The translations under genes and the position numbers were made by a program. Shown in pieces: positions 1-8,639 of a stretch of DNA of 25,466 bases. Below the pieces are notes generated by a model. It had not been told where the DNA came from, searched no databases, and worked only from the letters and a program-made list of their open reading frames with translations. Position 1 is the first letter of the stretch, and each line of letters opens with the position of its first letter. The stretch is from a virus, in the IMG/VR virus record IMGVR_UViG_3300025872_000276, positions 1 through 25,466 of that record; one strand, 5' to 3'.

Positions 1-152
1 CCTTGGAGGCTATATGCTTCTCTTGTTAACTTAAGAGAAGGCGTATAACCAGCAGTTACATTATATCCTTCGGCACCTACTGTTACAGAAGATCCCCCAG
101 AAGAACTTGTAACTACATTATAACTAGTACTTCCAATTGATACTGAAGGCAT
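1..152 (-). CDS. Partial structural protein, N-terminal 50 residues
   Basis: The 5' end of a gene that runs off the left edge of the window. The frame opens with MPSVSIGSTSYNVV and stays open for 50 residues to base 1. What is visible is rich in Ser, Thr, Val and Gly, the composition of beta-structured phage fibre or decoration proteins. Its start codon shares one base with the stop codon of the preceding 110-residue gene (TAATG), an arrangement that points to translational coupling and to the same late tail operon. I do not recognise the family, and the rest of the protein would be needed to name it. Confidence 0.7.
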   Translation of the reverse strand, partial: MPSVSIGSTSYNVVTSSSGGSSVTVGAEGYNVTAGYTPSLKLTREAYSLQ

Positions 153-484
153 TAAATTGACTCACTAGGGTTTACGAGGACCATACCATCAACGACTTTA
201 CTCTTTTTTCCGACAGTTGAAGTTACAATTACATCATAATAATATCTACCTGCTTTTAAATTTGCAGTTGTTGTATTTGCAAGTGATACTACAACTTGAC
301 CTGCTGCAGAAACAATGCCGACAGTAAAAGGAGTAGACGTAAGAGAATCTGGAAACTTACGTATTTTTGCAGTTCCAGTATGCCCAGATAAATCTAAAGG
401 ACTTCCATCTGGATTATTAACAGTAAAAACTTCTTGATAATCTGTTCCCTGTTCTATAACAATATTAACTGCAGCGACAGCCAT
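152..484 (-). CDS. Small virion structural protein, BppU-like fold candidate
   Basis: A 110-residue protein. Its opening IEQGTDYQEVFTV, then DGSPLDLSGHTGTAKIRK, and its close VVDGMVLVNPS follow a pattern I associate with small immunoglobulin-like or BppU-type N-terminal domains of phage baseplate and fibre proteins, and similar proteins recur in cyanophage tail operons. No signal peptide or membrane segment is visible. Codon use resembles its neighbours. A late-promoter-like octamer (CATAAATA) lies about 23 bases upstream of the start, and the stop overlaps the next gene by one base. The role as a tail or fibre-attachment component is inferred from family resemblance and context. Confidence 0.8.
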   Translation of the reverse strand: MAVAAVNIVIEQGTDYQEVFTVNNPDGSPLDLSGHTGTAKIRKFPDSLTSTPFTVGIVSAAGQVVVSLANTTTANLKAGRYYYDVIVTSTVGKKSKVVDGMVLVNPSESI

Positions 485-506
485 TTGCTTCTAACCATTT
501 TCAAAT

Positions 507-514
507 TATTTATG
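507..514 (-). promoter_or_regulatory. Candidate T4-like late promoter (CATAAATA)
   Basis: On the minus strand this reads CATAAATA, seven of eight matches to the T4 late consensus TATAAATA. It lies in the 55-base gap between the 477-residue fibre gene and the 110-residue gene, about 23 bases before the latter's ATG. Location and spacing support it, but it is a short motif in AT-rich DNA. Confidence 0.5.
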
Positions 515-539
515 ATTCAATCACAAATAAGTCTTATAT

Positions 540-1973
540 TTATTGAACTTTTTTCTTGAGTTCTTCTACTTCGGAAGATAATTCTTTAACTGCTTCAATT
601 AAAAATCCAATTAAACCATTGTAGTTTACAGATTTATTTTGTCCTTCATTTACAAGATTGGGCAAAACCGCTTCAAGTTCTTGTGCGATCACGCCATAAG
701 AAGATTTACCACTTTCTTTCCAATCAAAAGAAACTCCTCTTAAAGATTTGATTGTTTCTAATGAATTTTCAACTGTTTTAATATTTGTTTTTAATGTTTC
801 GTCAGAAGTTGAATTGAAATTAGTTGCAGTTATAGTTCCAGCAGTAAAATCTCCAGAAGAATCACGAGCAACAATTGGGAAGTTTGCAGGATCGTCATTT
901 AAAGAACTTGCATTAACATTTATTGTTCTTGCAGTAGATCCATTATAAGTTGTGCCGCTATCAAGACTAAGATATGAACCAACTGTTAAAGAATTTAAAT
1001 TAGATCCAAGAGAAACTCCAGAAATAGTAGAGTTTGCAAGATTTGCATTTGTAATTCCAGCAGTTCCAGATAAATTAGAATTTGTAAGACCACTGATAGT
1101 ATTAAATCCAGCAGCAATTGTTTTATTCGTAAGAGTATCTGTCGTATTTCTTGCTACTAAAGTATCAGTTGCTGCAGGTAACGTTAAAGTACCAGATGCA
1201 GTTGCAGATGCGCGTAAATTTGTAGTTCCTGAAGTAGAACCACTAAAATTAGCACCACCACCTCCAATTGTTGGAGTTGTTAATGTTGCAGAATTTATTG
1301 TTGGAGAAGTTAAAGTTTTATTTGTTAATGTTTGAGATGCATCAGTCGAAACAATATCTCCTGCTGAATTTCCTCCTAATATTTTTCCTCTTAAGAAATC
1401 TGCATTTAAATTCGTAACAACAGTATTTGAAGATACCACAAAAGGAGATGTTCCTGTCGTTACCGTAGAAATAAAACGACTTGCAGAAGCATTTCCAATT
1501 ATTGATAATCTTTCAGATGGAAAACTTGTTCCTATTCCAACATTTCCATTCAATCGATAAATTGAACTACCAGTGCTAACTAACCAAGTTTGAAGTATCG
1601 GGTCAACTAATGGAGTTTCATTTAAATAAAATGCACTTGCGGTAATAATTCCCGAAGTATATAAATTTGAAGTTGATACAATACCAGAAGTTAGTGTAGA
1701 TAAACCAGAAATTATTGCATAATTTGCAGAAATTGCATTCGTTGCAACGCCAGAAACAGAAGAATAATTAGATGCCTCAACTGTTCCTAAAAAAGTTCCA
1801 TAAAAAGAATTTGCAGTTACATCTCCATTAACTGTTAATTTAGAAGTAGGATTTACCGTTCCTATTCCAACAAATGGAAGACTGTTGGTAGCAATTCCAA
1901 TATTTTGAGTTGTATTATCAATATAAAGAAAAGATCCAAATTGTGAAAGTTCTCTATTTCTTATGATAGACAT
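540..1973 (-). CDS. Tail fibre protein with C-terminal S74 intramolecular chaperone
   Basis: A 477-residue fibre-like protein. The N-terminal part carries Val-Gly-Ile-Gly-Thr motifs (VGIGTVNPTSKLTVNG and NVGIGTSFPSERLSIIG) and a GIITASAFY motif typical of cyanophage fibres. The middle is a low-complexity Ser/Thr/Asn-rich beta region (TLTNKTLTSPTINSATL). From residue 390 to the end is an endosialidase-type chaperone (peptidase S74): SDETLKTNI, then RGVSFDWK and YGVIAQELEAVLPNLV, then a coiled coil (LIEAVKELSSEVEELKKK). Ser390 and Lys395 have the spacing of the Ser-Lys pair known in that family, where the domain drives trimer folding and then cuts itself off. Translation is supported by a strong AGGAG sequence just before the ATG. 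The host target is unknown. Confidence 0.88.
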   Translation of the reverse strand: MSIIRNRELSQFGSFLYIDNTTQNIGIATNSLPFVGIGTVNPTSKLTVNGDVTANSFYGTFLGTVEASNYSSVSGVATNAISANYAIISGLSTLTSGIVSTSNLYTSGIITASAFYLNETPLVDPILQTWLVSTGSSIYRLNGNVGIGTSFPSERLSIIGNASASRFISTVTTGTSPFVVSSNTVVTNLNADFLRGKILGGNSAGDIVSTDASQTLTNKTLTSPTINSATLTTPTIGGGGANFSGSTSGTTNLRASATASGTLTLPAATDTLVARNTTDTLTNKTIAAGFNTISGLTNSNLSGTAGITNANLANSTISGVSLGSNLNSLTVGSYLSLDSGTTYNGSTARTINVNASSLNDDPANFPIVARDSSGDFTAGTITATNFNSTSDETLKTNIKTVENSLETIKSLRGVSFDWKESGKSSYGVIAQELEAVLPNLVNEGQNKSVNYNGLIGFLIEAVKELSSEVEELKKKVQ

Positions 1974-1988
1974 TGCCTTCTCCTTATA

Positions 1989-4900
1989 TTAATATTTAGA
2001 ATTTGCTTCAAGAACTTTCACTTTTTCTGTTAATTCTTTAATCGCTTCAATTAATAAAGAAGTAATTTTTCCATAAGCAACAGTTTTAGTTCCCTCACTA
2101 TCTTCAGATACTAATTCTGGAACTATTGCTTCAATTTCTTGGGCAATTACGCCGACTTGGTGCTTATTATTCAAATCAACTCTATCAAATTCAACTCCTC
2201 TCATCGAAAGAACTTTATTTAAAGAATTTGTTAATGTTTGAATATTTGTTTTTAATTTAATATCAGATGTTGAATTTACATCAACACAAGTAATAACATT
2301 TGCACTAAAGTTTCCAGAAGCATCTCTTGCAACAATTGTTGATACTGTGTTTGTTGATGCAGAATCAAGTCCATCAAGTAAGTCAGCATTCAAATTAGTT
2401 ACTTTAGTTGTAGAAGAAACCGTAAGTGGTGCTGTTCCTGTTGCAACTGTTGAAGTTAAAGTTGTTCCTTCAATAGCTCCACCTGTTGTTAATTTTTGAG
2501 TTCCTGGATTAAATGTAAATGGAGTAGAAGCTGCAGTTCTTATTAATGGGGATGAAGATGTTCCAGTAACAAAAACAGGATAATAATCTGCAGAAGTAGT
2601 TGTTGCAGTTGAACTTAATAAGTTTGCAGGTCCACTATTTCCTTGAATACCTTGAGATCCAGCACCTTGAATTCCCTGAATACCTTGTCTTCCTTGTGTA
2701 CCCTGAATACCTTGAGATCCCTGGATACCTTGAGAACCAAGTCCATCATTTCCTTTTATACCCTGAGTTCCCTGACCTCCTTGAATTCCCTGAATTCCTT
2801 GTCTACCTTGAGTACCTTGATCACCCTGAATACCCTGAACATTAGCACCAGATCCCTGAATTCCTTGCGTACCCTGAATTCCTTGCGAACCTTGAGTTCC
2901 TTGAGGTCCTTGAGCACCTTGGATACCTTGAGTTCCTTGATTACCACCAGTACCTTGAACAGAACTTCCTTGAGTGCCCTGAATACCTTGAGTGCCTTGA
3001 GGTCCTTGAGCACCTTGAATACCTTGAATGCCTTGAATACCCTGGATACCTTGTCTTCCTTGAATGCCTTGAGGTCCTTGAGAACCTTGAGTTCCCTGAA
3101 TACCCTGATTTCCTCCAGTACCCTGAACAGAACTTCCTTGAGTACCTTGAATACCCTGTGTTCCTTGAGGTCCTTGAGCACCTTGTATCGAAACACCTTG
3201 AATACCTTGTGTACCTTGAATACCTTGTGCTCCCTGAGTACCTCCTGTTCCCTGAGCAGCACTACCCTGAATACCCTGAGAACCTTGAACTGAAGTACCT
3301 TGAGTGCCCTGAATACCTTGCGAACCTTGAGGTCCCTGAATACCTTGAGTACCCTGAATACCTTGTGAACCTCCAGTACCTTGTACTGAAGTTCCTTGAG
3401 TACCTTGAATTCCCTGTATTCCTTGAATTCCTTGAATTCCTTGTCTTCCTTGAATACCTTGAGAACCTTGTGGTCCCTGAATACCTTGAGTGCCTTGAAT
3501 GCCTTGATTACCACCAGTACCTTGTACTGAACTTCCCTGAGTACCTTGAATTCCTTGAGATCCCTGAATTCCTTGAGCGCCTTGAGGTCCCTGAGTGCCT
3601 TGAATTCCTTGAATACCCTGAGATCCTTGAATACCTTGATTACCGCCAGTACCCTGAACGGAACTTCCTTGAGTACCTTGAATTCCCTGAGAACCTTGAA
3701 CTGAAGTACCTTGAGTGCCCTGAATACCTTGCGAACCTTGAGGTCCCTGAGTACCTTGAGTACCCTGAATACCTTGAGAACCTTGAGGTCCCTGAGTACC
3801 TTGAGTACCCTGAATACCCTGAATACCCTGATTACCACCAGTACCTTGGACAGAAATTCCTTGAATACCTTGAATTCCTTGTCTTCCTTGAGTACCTTGT
3901 GCTCCTTGAATTCCTTGTGATCCTTGTACAGAAATTCCCTGAGATCCCTGAATACCTTGAGGTCCTACAATTTTTCCTACATCAGACCAAGTGCCAGTTG
4001 GCATTGTTCCTGAATAAACCCACAAGTTTCCAGTATCTTGAGCAATTACTCCATTACCAGAAGATGGAGGATACCAAGGATAAATTGTGTCATTAGCAGT
4101 TAAAGTTGTTGCTCCAGCACCAGTTGTTTTTGAAGGAATTGATCCAACAATGGTAACAGAAGTTCCCGTAGCTCCTTGAATTGAAAAACCTTGAATACCC
4201 TGAGAACCTTGAGTTCCACCAGTTCCTTGAACTGAAATTCCCTGAATACCTTGAGAACCTTGAACTGAAGTGCCCTGAGTACCTTGAATTCCCTGAATAC
4301 CTTGATTACCACCAGTACCTTGTACTGAAGTTCCTTGAGTACCCTGAATACCTTGAGATCCCTGGACTGAAGTTCCTTGAGTACCTTGAATTCCCTGAGA
4401 TCCTTGAGCACCCTGGATTCCTTGAATTCCTTGTGAACCTCCAGTTCCTTGAACTGAAATTCCTTGAATACCTTGAATACCCTGGATACCCTGTATGCCT
4501 TGTCTTCCTTGAATACCTTGAGATCCCTGAGCACCCTGAGCACCTTGAATACCCTGAGATCCTTGAATACCCTGATTACCGCCAGTACCTTGAACAGAAG
4601 TTCCTTGAGAACCTTGAATTCCTTGAGTACCTTGAGAACCTTGAATTCCCTGAATACCCTGATTACCCCCAGTTCCTTGAACAGAAGTGCCTTGAGTTCC
4701 TTGAATTCCCTGAGATCCTTGAATACCTTGAGTTCCTTGAGTACCTTGAGATCCCTGAATACCTTGAGATCCTTGAGCACCTTGAACTGAAGTTCCTTGC
4801 GTACCTTGTATTCCCTGAACACCAAGTCCCTGAGAACCCTGAATCCCCTGGTTTCCTCCAGTTCCTTGAATAGAAGTACCCTGAATTCCTTGAGTACCTT

Positions 4901-5525
4901 GAGTACCCTGAATCCCTTGATTACCTCCAGTACCCTGTACCGAACTTCCTTGAATACCTTGAATACCTTGAATACCCTGTCTACCTTGAGTGCCTTGAGT
5001 ACCCTGAATTCCTTGATTACCACCAGTTCCTTGAACTGAACCTCCTTGAATACCCTGAATACCTTGAGAACCTTCAGTTCCCTGAGCTCCTTGAGCTCCT
5101 TGAGTTCCTTGCTGTCCTTGTTGTCCTTGAATACCTTGAGATCCTTGAACAGAAATTCCTTGAGTTCCTTGAGTTCCTTGTATCCCCTGAATTCCTTGAA
5201 TTCCCTGTCCACCACCAGTTCCTTGAACTGAAGATCCTTGGATACCTTGAATTCCCTGATTTCCTTGAGTACCTTGAGGTCCCTGAGTACCTTGAATAGA
5301 AACTCCCTGAATACCTTGATTACCCTGAATTCCAAAGATACCCTGGATTCCCTGAACTCCTTGAGTACCTTGAGCTCCGTTATCAGTCCAATATCTTGTT
5401 CCGTCAGTTAAAGATGCTAATACTTGCCCACTAGTACTAGGTATACCAAGATATCTCTCTGTCTGTTCAAGAGAGATAAATTGACCGTCTGCACCTATAA
5501 CCTGACCGCTATTTAAAGTTGCCAT
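1989..5525 (-). CDS. Collagen-like Gly-X-Gln tail fibre with S74 chaperone
   Basis: An 1178-residue fibre protein. Residues about 1-50 form a head that ends at YWTDNGAQG. Residues about 50-450 and 522-963 are collagen-like Gly-X-Y tracts in which Y is almost always Gln and X is mostly Ile, Thr, Ser, Ala or Pro. The tracts are broken about two dozen times by a five-residue unit such as GTSVQ or GSSVQ, usually followed by GTGGNQ. Residues about 450-522 are a non-collagen insert containing TIYPWYPPSSGNG and GNLWVYSGTMPTG. After a beta region with NLNADLLDGLDS, residues 1087-1178 are an S74 chaperone (SDIKLKTNI, VGVIAQEIEAIVPELV) ending in a coiled coil. Expected to be a long thin trimeric fibre. 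The start lies five bases after the previous stop, with little visible Shine-Dalgarno sequence. Confidence 0.9.
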   Translation of the reverse strand: MATLNSGQVIGADGQFISLEQTERYLGIPSTSGQVLASLTDGTRYWTDNGAQGTQGVQGIQGIFGIQGNQGIQGVSIQGTQGPQGTQGNQGIQGIQGSSVQGTGGGQGIQGIQGIQGTQGTQGISVQGSQGIQGQQGQQGTQGAQGAQGTEGSQGIQGIQGGSVQGTGGNQGIQGTQGTQGRQGIQGIQGIQGSSVQGTGGNQGIQGTQGTQGIQGTSIQGTGGNQGIQGSQGLGVQGIQGTQGTSVQGAQGSQGIQGSQGTQGTQGIQGSQGIQGTQGTSVQGTGGNQGIQGIQGSQGTQGIQGSQGTSVQGTGGNQGIQGSQGIQGAQGAQGSQGIQGRQGIQGIQGIQGIQGISVQGTGGSQGIQGIQGAQGSQGIQGTQGTSVQGSQGIQGTQGTSVQGTGGNQGIQGIQGTQGTSVQGSQGIQGISVQGTGGTQGSQGIQGFSIQGATGTSVTIVGSIPSKTTGAGATTLTANDTIYPWYPPSSGNGVIAQDTGNLWVYSGTMPTGTWSDVGKIVGPQGIQGSQGISVQGSQGIQGAQGTQGRQGIQGIQGISVQGTGGNQGIQGIQGTQGTQGPQGSQGIQGTQGTQGPQGSQGIQGTQGTSVQGSQGIQGTQGSSVQGTGGNQGIQGSQGIQGIQGTQGPQGAQGIQGSQGIQGTQGSSVQGTGGNQGIQGTQGIQGPQGSQGIQGRQGIQGIQGIQGIQGTQGTSVQGTGGSQGIQGTQGIQGPQGSQGIQGTQGTSVQGSQGIQGSAAQGTGGTQGAQGIQGTQGIQGVSIQGAQGPQGTQGIQGTQGSSVQGTGGNQGIQGTQGSQGPQGIQGRQGIQGIQGIQGIQGAQGPQGTQGIQGTQGSSVQGTGGNQGTQGIQGAQGPQGTQGSQGIQGTQGIQGSGANVQGIQGDQGTQGRQGIQGIQGGQGTQGIKGNDGLGSQGIQGSQGIQGTQGRQGIQGIQGAGSQGIQGNSGPANLLSSTATTTSADYYPVFVTGTSSSPLIRTAASTPFTFNPGTQKLTTGGAIEGTTLTSTVATGTAPLTVSSTTKVTNLNADLLDGLDSASTNTVSTIVARDASGNFSANVITCVDVNSTSDIKLKTNIQTLTNSLNKVLSMRGVEFDRVDLNNKHQVGVIAQEIEAIVPELVSEDSEGTKTVAYGKITSLLIEAIKELTEKVKVLEANSKY
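1993..2000 (-). promoter_or_regulatory. Weak late-promoter candidate (TCTAAATA)
   Basis: The minus strand reads TCTAAATA, one mismatch from TATAAATA, about 20 bases before the ATG of the 477-residue fibre gene and inside the last codons of the collagen-like gene. It fits the placement of other candidates here but has a mismatch in the core, so it is weaker. Confidence 0.3.
2636..3975 (-). repeat. Collagen-coding tandem repeat block 2
   Basis: Degenerate 9-base-scale repeats of the coding type CAA-GGN-NNN encode the second Gly-X-Gln tract of the collagen-like fibre. Individual nine-base words recur many times with changes mainly in third positions. The block is an obvious substrate for slippage and recombination. 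Boundaries are approximate. Confidence 0.85.
4180..5370 (-). repeat. Collagen-coding tandem repeat block 1
   Basis: The first Gly-X-Gln coding tract of the same fibre gene, separated from the other block by about 200 bases of unique sequence encoding the insert. Repeats are translated in frame without interruption, with Gln (CAA) the most constant codon. Boundaries are approximate. Confidence 0.85.
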
Positions 5526-5530
5526 TTAAC

Positions 5531-5866
5531 TTACTTTGCTGATTCAAGAATACTGATCACAAAATTCATTGTGCTATCTGAAGCTCCCTGAACTTCAATT
5601 CTATCACCAACTTCAAGAACAAGACTCCCAGTAATTGGAGTTAAAGCATCAGTCGTAGGAATTTTTGCATTTTTAACCAGTTCAAATCTACTTCCAGATC
5701 GATTATGATAAACAGTTACCGTTGCAACTCCAGAGGAAATATTTGATACTACAGAATATAAATGAATGGAAGCAACTCCATTAGGGACAGTATAAGCAGT
5801 AGTTATACCAGTCGTCACTCCAGTTCTATAAGTCTTATATGTGTTAAGTGCTAGTGCTCCAGCCAT
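5531..5866 (-). CDS. Small virion structural protein
   Basis: A 111-residue protein with a regular beta-strand look. Residues about 20-35 read TGITTAYTVPNGVASIH, then come VATVTVYHNRSG and LVLEVGDRIEVQG. I recognise this as the pattern of short beta-sandwich proteins found between fibre genes in cyanophage tail operons, with no biochemical function known to me. It begins only three bases after the stop of the 908-residue fibre gene and ends five bases before the collagen-like fibre, so it is almost certainly co-translated with them. A role as connector or decoration protein of the adjacent fibre is inference. Confidence 0.8.
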   Translation of the reverse strand: MAGALALNTYKTYRTGVTTGITTAYTVPNGVASIHLYSVVSNISSGVATVTVYHNRSGSRFELVKNAKIPTTDALTPITGSLVLEVGDRIEVQGASDSTMNFVISILESAK

Positions 5867-5869
5867 TTT

Positions 5870-8596
5870 TTATTTTGCCCCTAATGCGATAATAAATGGT
5901 GTTACTGTATTTAGAAGACTACGTTCAAACGATCTTCCGCGAATAGTTCCTGTCGCCTGATCAATGACTAAATCTTCACCAATTGCAAAGTTTCCATCTT
6001 GGTCCGTGCTTGTATAGACAACCTCGCCACCATTATTTTTAACAACTTCATTTGCTTGAATCGTCACACCACCTTTAGATGGTCTTGCATTTTCAATTGC
6101 ATTACCAGCTCCAATATATTCAAATGAATGTGAAGAAACAATTTGTAAACTTTGACGGAATATAAACGCTGTCGTACCTATTCCAACATCATTATTTAAC
6201 CTTTGAGCAAGAGTTACTGTAGAAACTCCAGAAACAGGTGCAGTTGCAGAACGAACCTGATAATAAAGAGGTCTTGTAACAACTTGACCATAAGCAGTAT
6301 TCCCAACACCAGTTGGTGGATCAAAAGTTACGAAAACACCATCAGAAGAACGATAATTTCTACCATTACCAATTATATTAACTGCAGTTACTTTTCCATT
6401 TTCAATTGTAGCAAATGCTTCTGCTTTAATTGGAGAAGGACCTCCTGGAATTCCATTGGCAGGATCAGCTACTGTTGGGAAATTAACTAAAGGAGCTTCG
6501 GTGTATCCAGATCCAGGATCAGTAATCGTTACATCAAAAACTTCATAATATAACTCACCAAAATACATTGCTTGTCCAGAATATGGTCTTTCATTTCCAA
6601 TTCCACTAATTGTAATAGTTAAATCATCTTCTAAAGCATTAGCATTCACTGTGCCTGTATAATGATATCCAGAGTCAGTATCTGGAGTACTCAATCCATT
6701 AGAAACCAATCCATAAGTTCCAAAAGAAGAGTTTGAGTTTGTAATATCACATTGACCACCACTTTCTGTTACAATAGCTTCATTACAACAAATTGTAAAG
6801 ATAGATACCAATTGAGCATATGCACCATTACAAACTTTAACTCCAACCCCACCTTGATTATATTGAGTGTAAGAATCAACACTCATCATACCCGTGATTC
6901 CCATATCATCTTTATCACCAGGTTCAGCGTGGAACCCATCAACCTTCATTCCAATACTATCTGGAATAAAATTAGTACAGTTACGGATATATGGACCTTT
7001 TGTTACATTACCAACACCAGGAGAATAAGAAGGATCATTTGGATCAGTAGTTCCAATTCCAGCATTTCCTGGATATGTCAAATTAAATAAAGTTCCAACC
7101 GCAGTTGTACCAACTCCAATAATAGTAGTAACAACTCCAACGCAAGAATAAATTGCAGAAACTACATTTGCACAACTATTAATGTTTTGATTTCCATATC
7201 CGCCATCAGGTTGCATACTCAAATCTTTAATTTGAGTAAAATGAGTTTGATAATTACCATTCCAAGAAACATTATTAATACAAGATTTTGCAATCCCTGC
7301 AGCATAATAAATGGTATCAATAGTTTCTGTTCTCACCCCAACAATATGCTGAAGAACTCCTCCATTATAATAAGAAAGACCAGCACCTACACACTTTGAA
7401 TTTCCACCTCTCGTAATATCGTGACAAACTGCTCTAAAAATATCTTTAATATCGTCTTTACAAGAAGTATAATCACCACTTGTTAAACTGAAAGGACCGT
7501 TTGGATAATCAACACTCGTTAAAAATCCTACTGCTTCTGATGCAATAAAGTCTAAATTATAACGAATCATTCTTGCCGCATCAAAAAATCTATCTGATGC
7601 AACCCCAACAAGAGGTTTGAATGCAACTACTGCAGCACCACTAGTTGCTGCTTGCCCTTGGAAAGATAAGTCTGTAATATGATTTCCATTTGATACCCAA
7701 AATAAATCAGAAGTATTATCAACAGGTCTTACAATACAATTTCTTAATTCTGCTCCTTCAATTGCTACATCTTCTGCAAGAACAAGTGGATTATTTTCGT
7801 CATAAACACCTGGCGAAACCTTTACTGTATCACCAGCAGTTGCAATAGATAATGCAGATTCTATGGTTTGTTTTGCATAATCTAAAGTTAATCCATCATT
7901 AAGATCACTACCATTTTTAGCAACATAAATTGTTTTTCCTGGAGGATTAGTAACACCATTAATTGCTACATCAACCCCAAAAGGACCAGAACTTGTTACG
8001 GTTACTCCAGCACCAGTAAAATTAACTATAGAAATAGAACCGGCAGTTCCTACAACAGCCCCTTCATCTTTAACTGTTAATCCTACTCCTATTATGGGAG
8101 GACCTTCTGCAACAGGTACAGTTTGATTTGCAAGAATCTCAACAATTTCTCCACCAAAACAAGAATCATTTAAAACAACGGTTGATCCATCAATAGCTAC
8201 AAATTCATTAGGTGCTAACCTAACGCCGTTTACATAAACTTCTACTGTTCCAATTTCATATGTTAAGTAAAATGTGGTCTGTCCAGCAAATGCTTCGGAA
8301 TAGACGGAGTTTCTTGAAAGAGCTGACCAAGAAACACCAGCACCAGTAGAAATTAAAACATAATTTTGTTTTCCTGTAGTACCACCAATATTTACAGATC
8401 CATCAAGCCTTAAATTATTAAAAGTAGCAATACCAGTTACTTTTAAATGTGTAGCTCCAATTCCACCATTTACGTGGAGAGTGTATTGTGAATTAGTAGT
8501 ACCGACACCAACTCTATTAGTATCGGCATCTGCTACTAATAGACTATTATCTACCTCTAAACCGTTCTTTACGACGAAATTCTTATTAATCGCCAT
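5870..8596 (-). CDS. Beta-helix tail fibre-like structural protein
   Basis: A 908-residue structural protein. The N-terminus has the fibre motifs VGVGTTNSQYTLHVNG and TGIATF (about 29-60). Residues about 109-157 form a small fibre domain (VEVYVNGVRLAPNEFVAIDG). From about 220, the IYVAKNGSDLNDGLT...TIESAL...VSPGVY pattern is the DUF1565-like start of a right-handed parallel beta-helix. Around 607 is ESGGQCDITNSNSSFG, around 692 DPGSGYTEAPLV, and around 819 HSFEYIGAGN, all with counterparts in the upstream 1933-residue fibre. It ends in DQDGNFAIGEDLVIDQATG and has no S74 domain. A perfect late promoter stands 35 bases before its ATG. The likely role is host-surface binding or polysaccharide contact; no catalytic residues could be identified. 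Confidence 0.85.
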   Translation of the reverse strand: MAINKNFVVKNGLEVDNSLLVADADTNRVGVGTTNSQYTLHVNGGIGATHLKVTGIATFNNLRLDGSVNIGGTTGKQNYVLISTGAGVSWSALSRNSVYSEAFAGQTTFYLTYEIGTVEVYVNGVRLAPNEFVAIDGSTVVLNDSCFGGEIVEILANQTVPVAEGPPIIGVGLTVKDEGAVVGTAGSISIVNFTGAGVTVTSSGPFGVDVAINGVTNPPGKTIYVAKNGSDLNDGLTLDYAKQTIESALSIATAGDTVKVSPGVYDENNPLVLAEDVAIEGAELRNCIVRPVDNTSDLFWVSNGNHITDLSFQGQAATSGAAVVAFKPLVGVASDRFFDAARMIRYNLDFIASEAVGFLTSVDYPNGPFSLTSGDYTSCKDDIKDIFRAVCHDITRGGNSKCVGAGLSYYNGGVLQHIVGVRTETIDTIYYAAGIAKSCINNVSWNGNYQTHFTQIKDLSMQPDGGYGNQNINSCANVVSAIYSCVGVVTTIIGVGTTAVGTLFNLTYPGNAGIGTTDPNDPSYSPGVGNVTKGPYIRNCTNFIPDSIGMKVDGFHAEPGDKDDMGITGMMSVDSYTQYNQGGVGVKVCNGAYAQLVSIFTICCNEAIVTESGGQCDITNSNSSFGTYGLVSNGLSTPDTDSGYHYTGTVNANALEDDLTITISGIGNERPYSGQAMYFGELYYEVFDVTITDPGSGYTEAPLVNFPTVADPANGIPGGPSPIKAEAFATIENGKVTAVNIIGNGRNYRSSDGVFVTFDPPTGVGNTAYGQVVTRPLYYQVRSATAPVSGVSTVTLAQRLNNDVGIGTTAFIFRQSLQIVSSHSFEYIGAGNAIENARPSKGGVTIQANEVVKNNGGEVVYTSTDQDGNFAIGEDLVIDQATGTIRGRSFERSLLNTVTPFIIALGAK

Positions 8597-8630
8597 CGGG
8601 TTTCACTCTCCACCCTTTTTTATTATTAGT

Positions 8631-8638
8631 TATTTATA
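8631..8638 (-). promoter_or_regulatory. T4-like late promoter, perfect TATAAATA
   Basis: An exact minus-strand TATAAATA in the 43-base gap between two fibre genes, 35 bases before the ATG of the 908-residue gene. A GGTGGAG stretch that could serve as ribosome binding site lies between it and the ATG. This is the best late-promoter match in the window. Confidence 0.75.
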
Positions 8639-8639
8639 A

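Noticed and set aside
2600-5335. Long open frames on the plus strand and in a second minus frame across the collagen-like gene
   Set aside because: They are by-products of the nine-base-scale repeat: with so few codons in use, no stop appears in the other frames. Their translations are low-complexity Leu/Glu/Tyr or Lys/Val/Phe strings, and they have no start signals of their own.
2636-5370. CRISPR-like look of regularly repeated DNA
   Set aside because: The repeats are degenerate, there are no unique spacers between constant repeats, and the whole block is one continuous reading frame with Gly-X-Gln sense.
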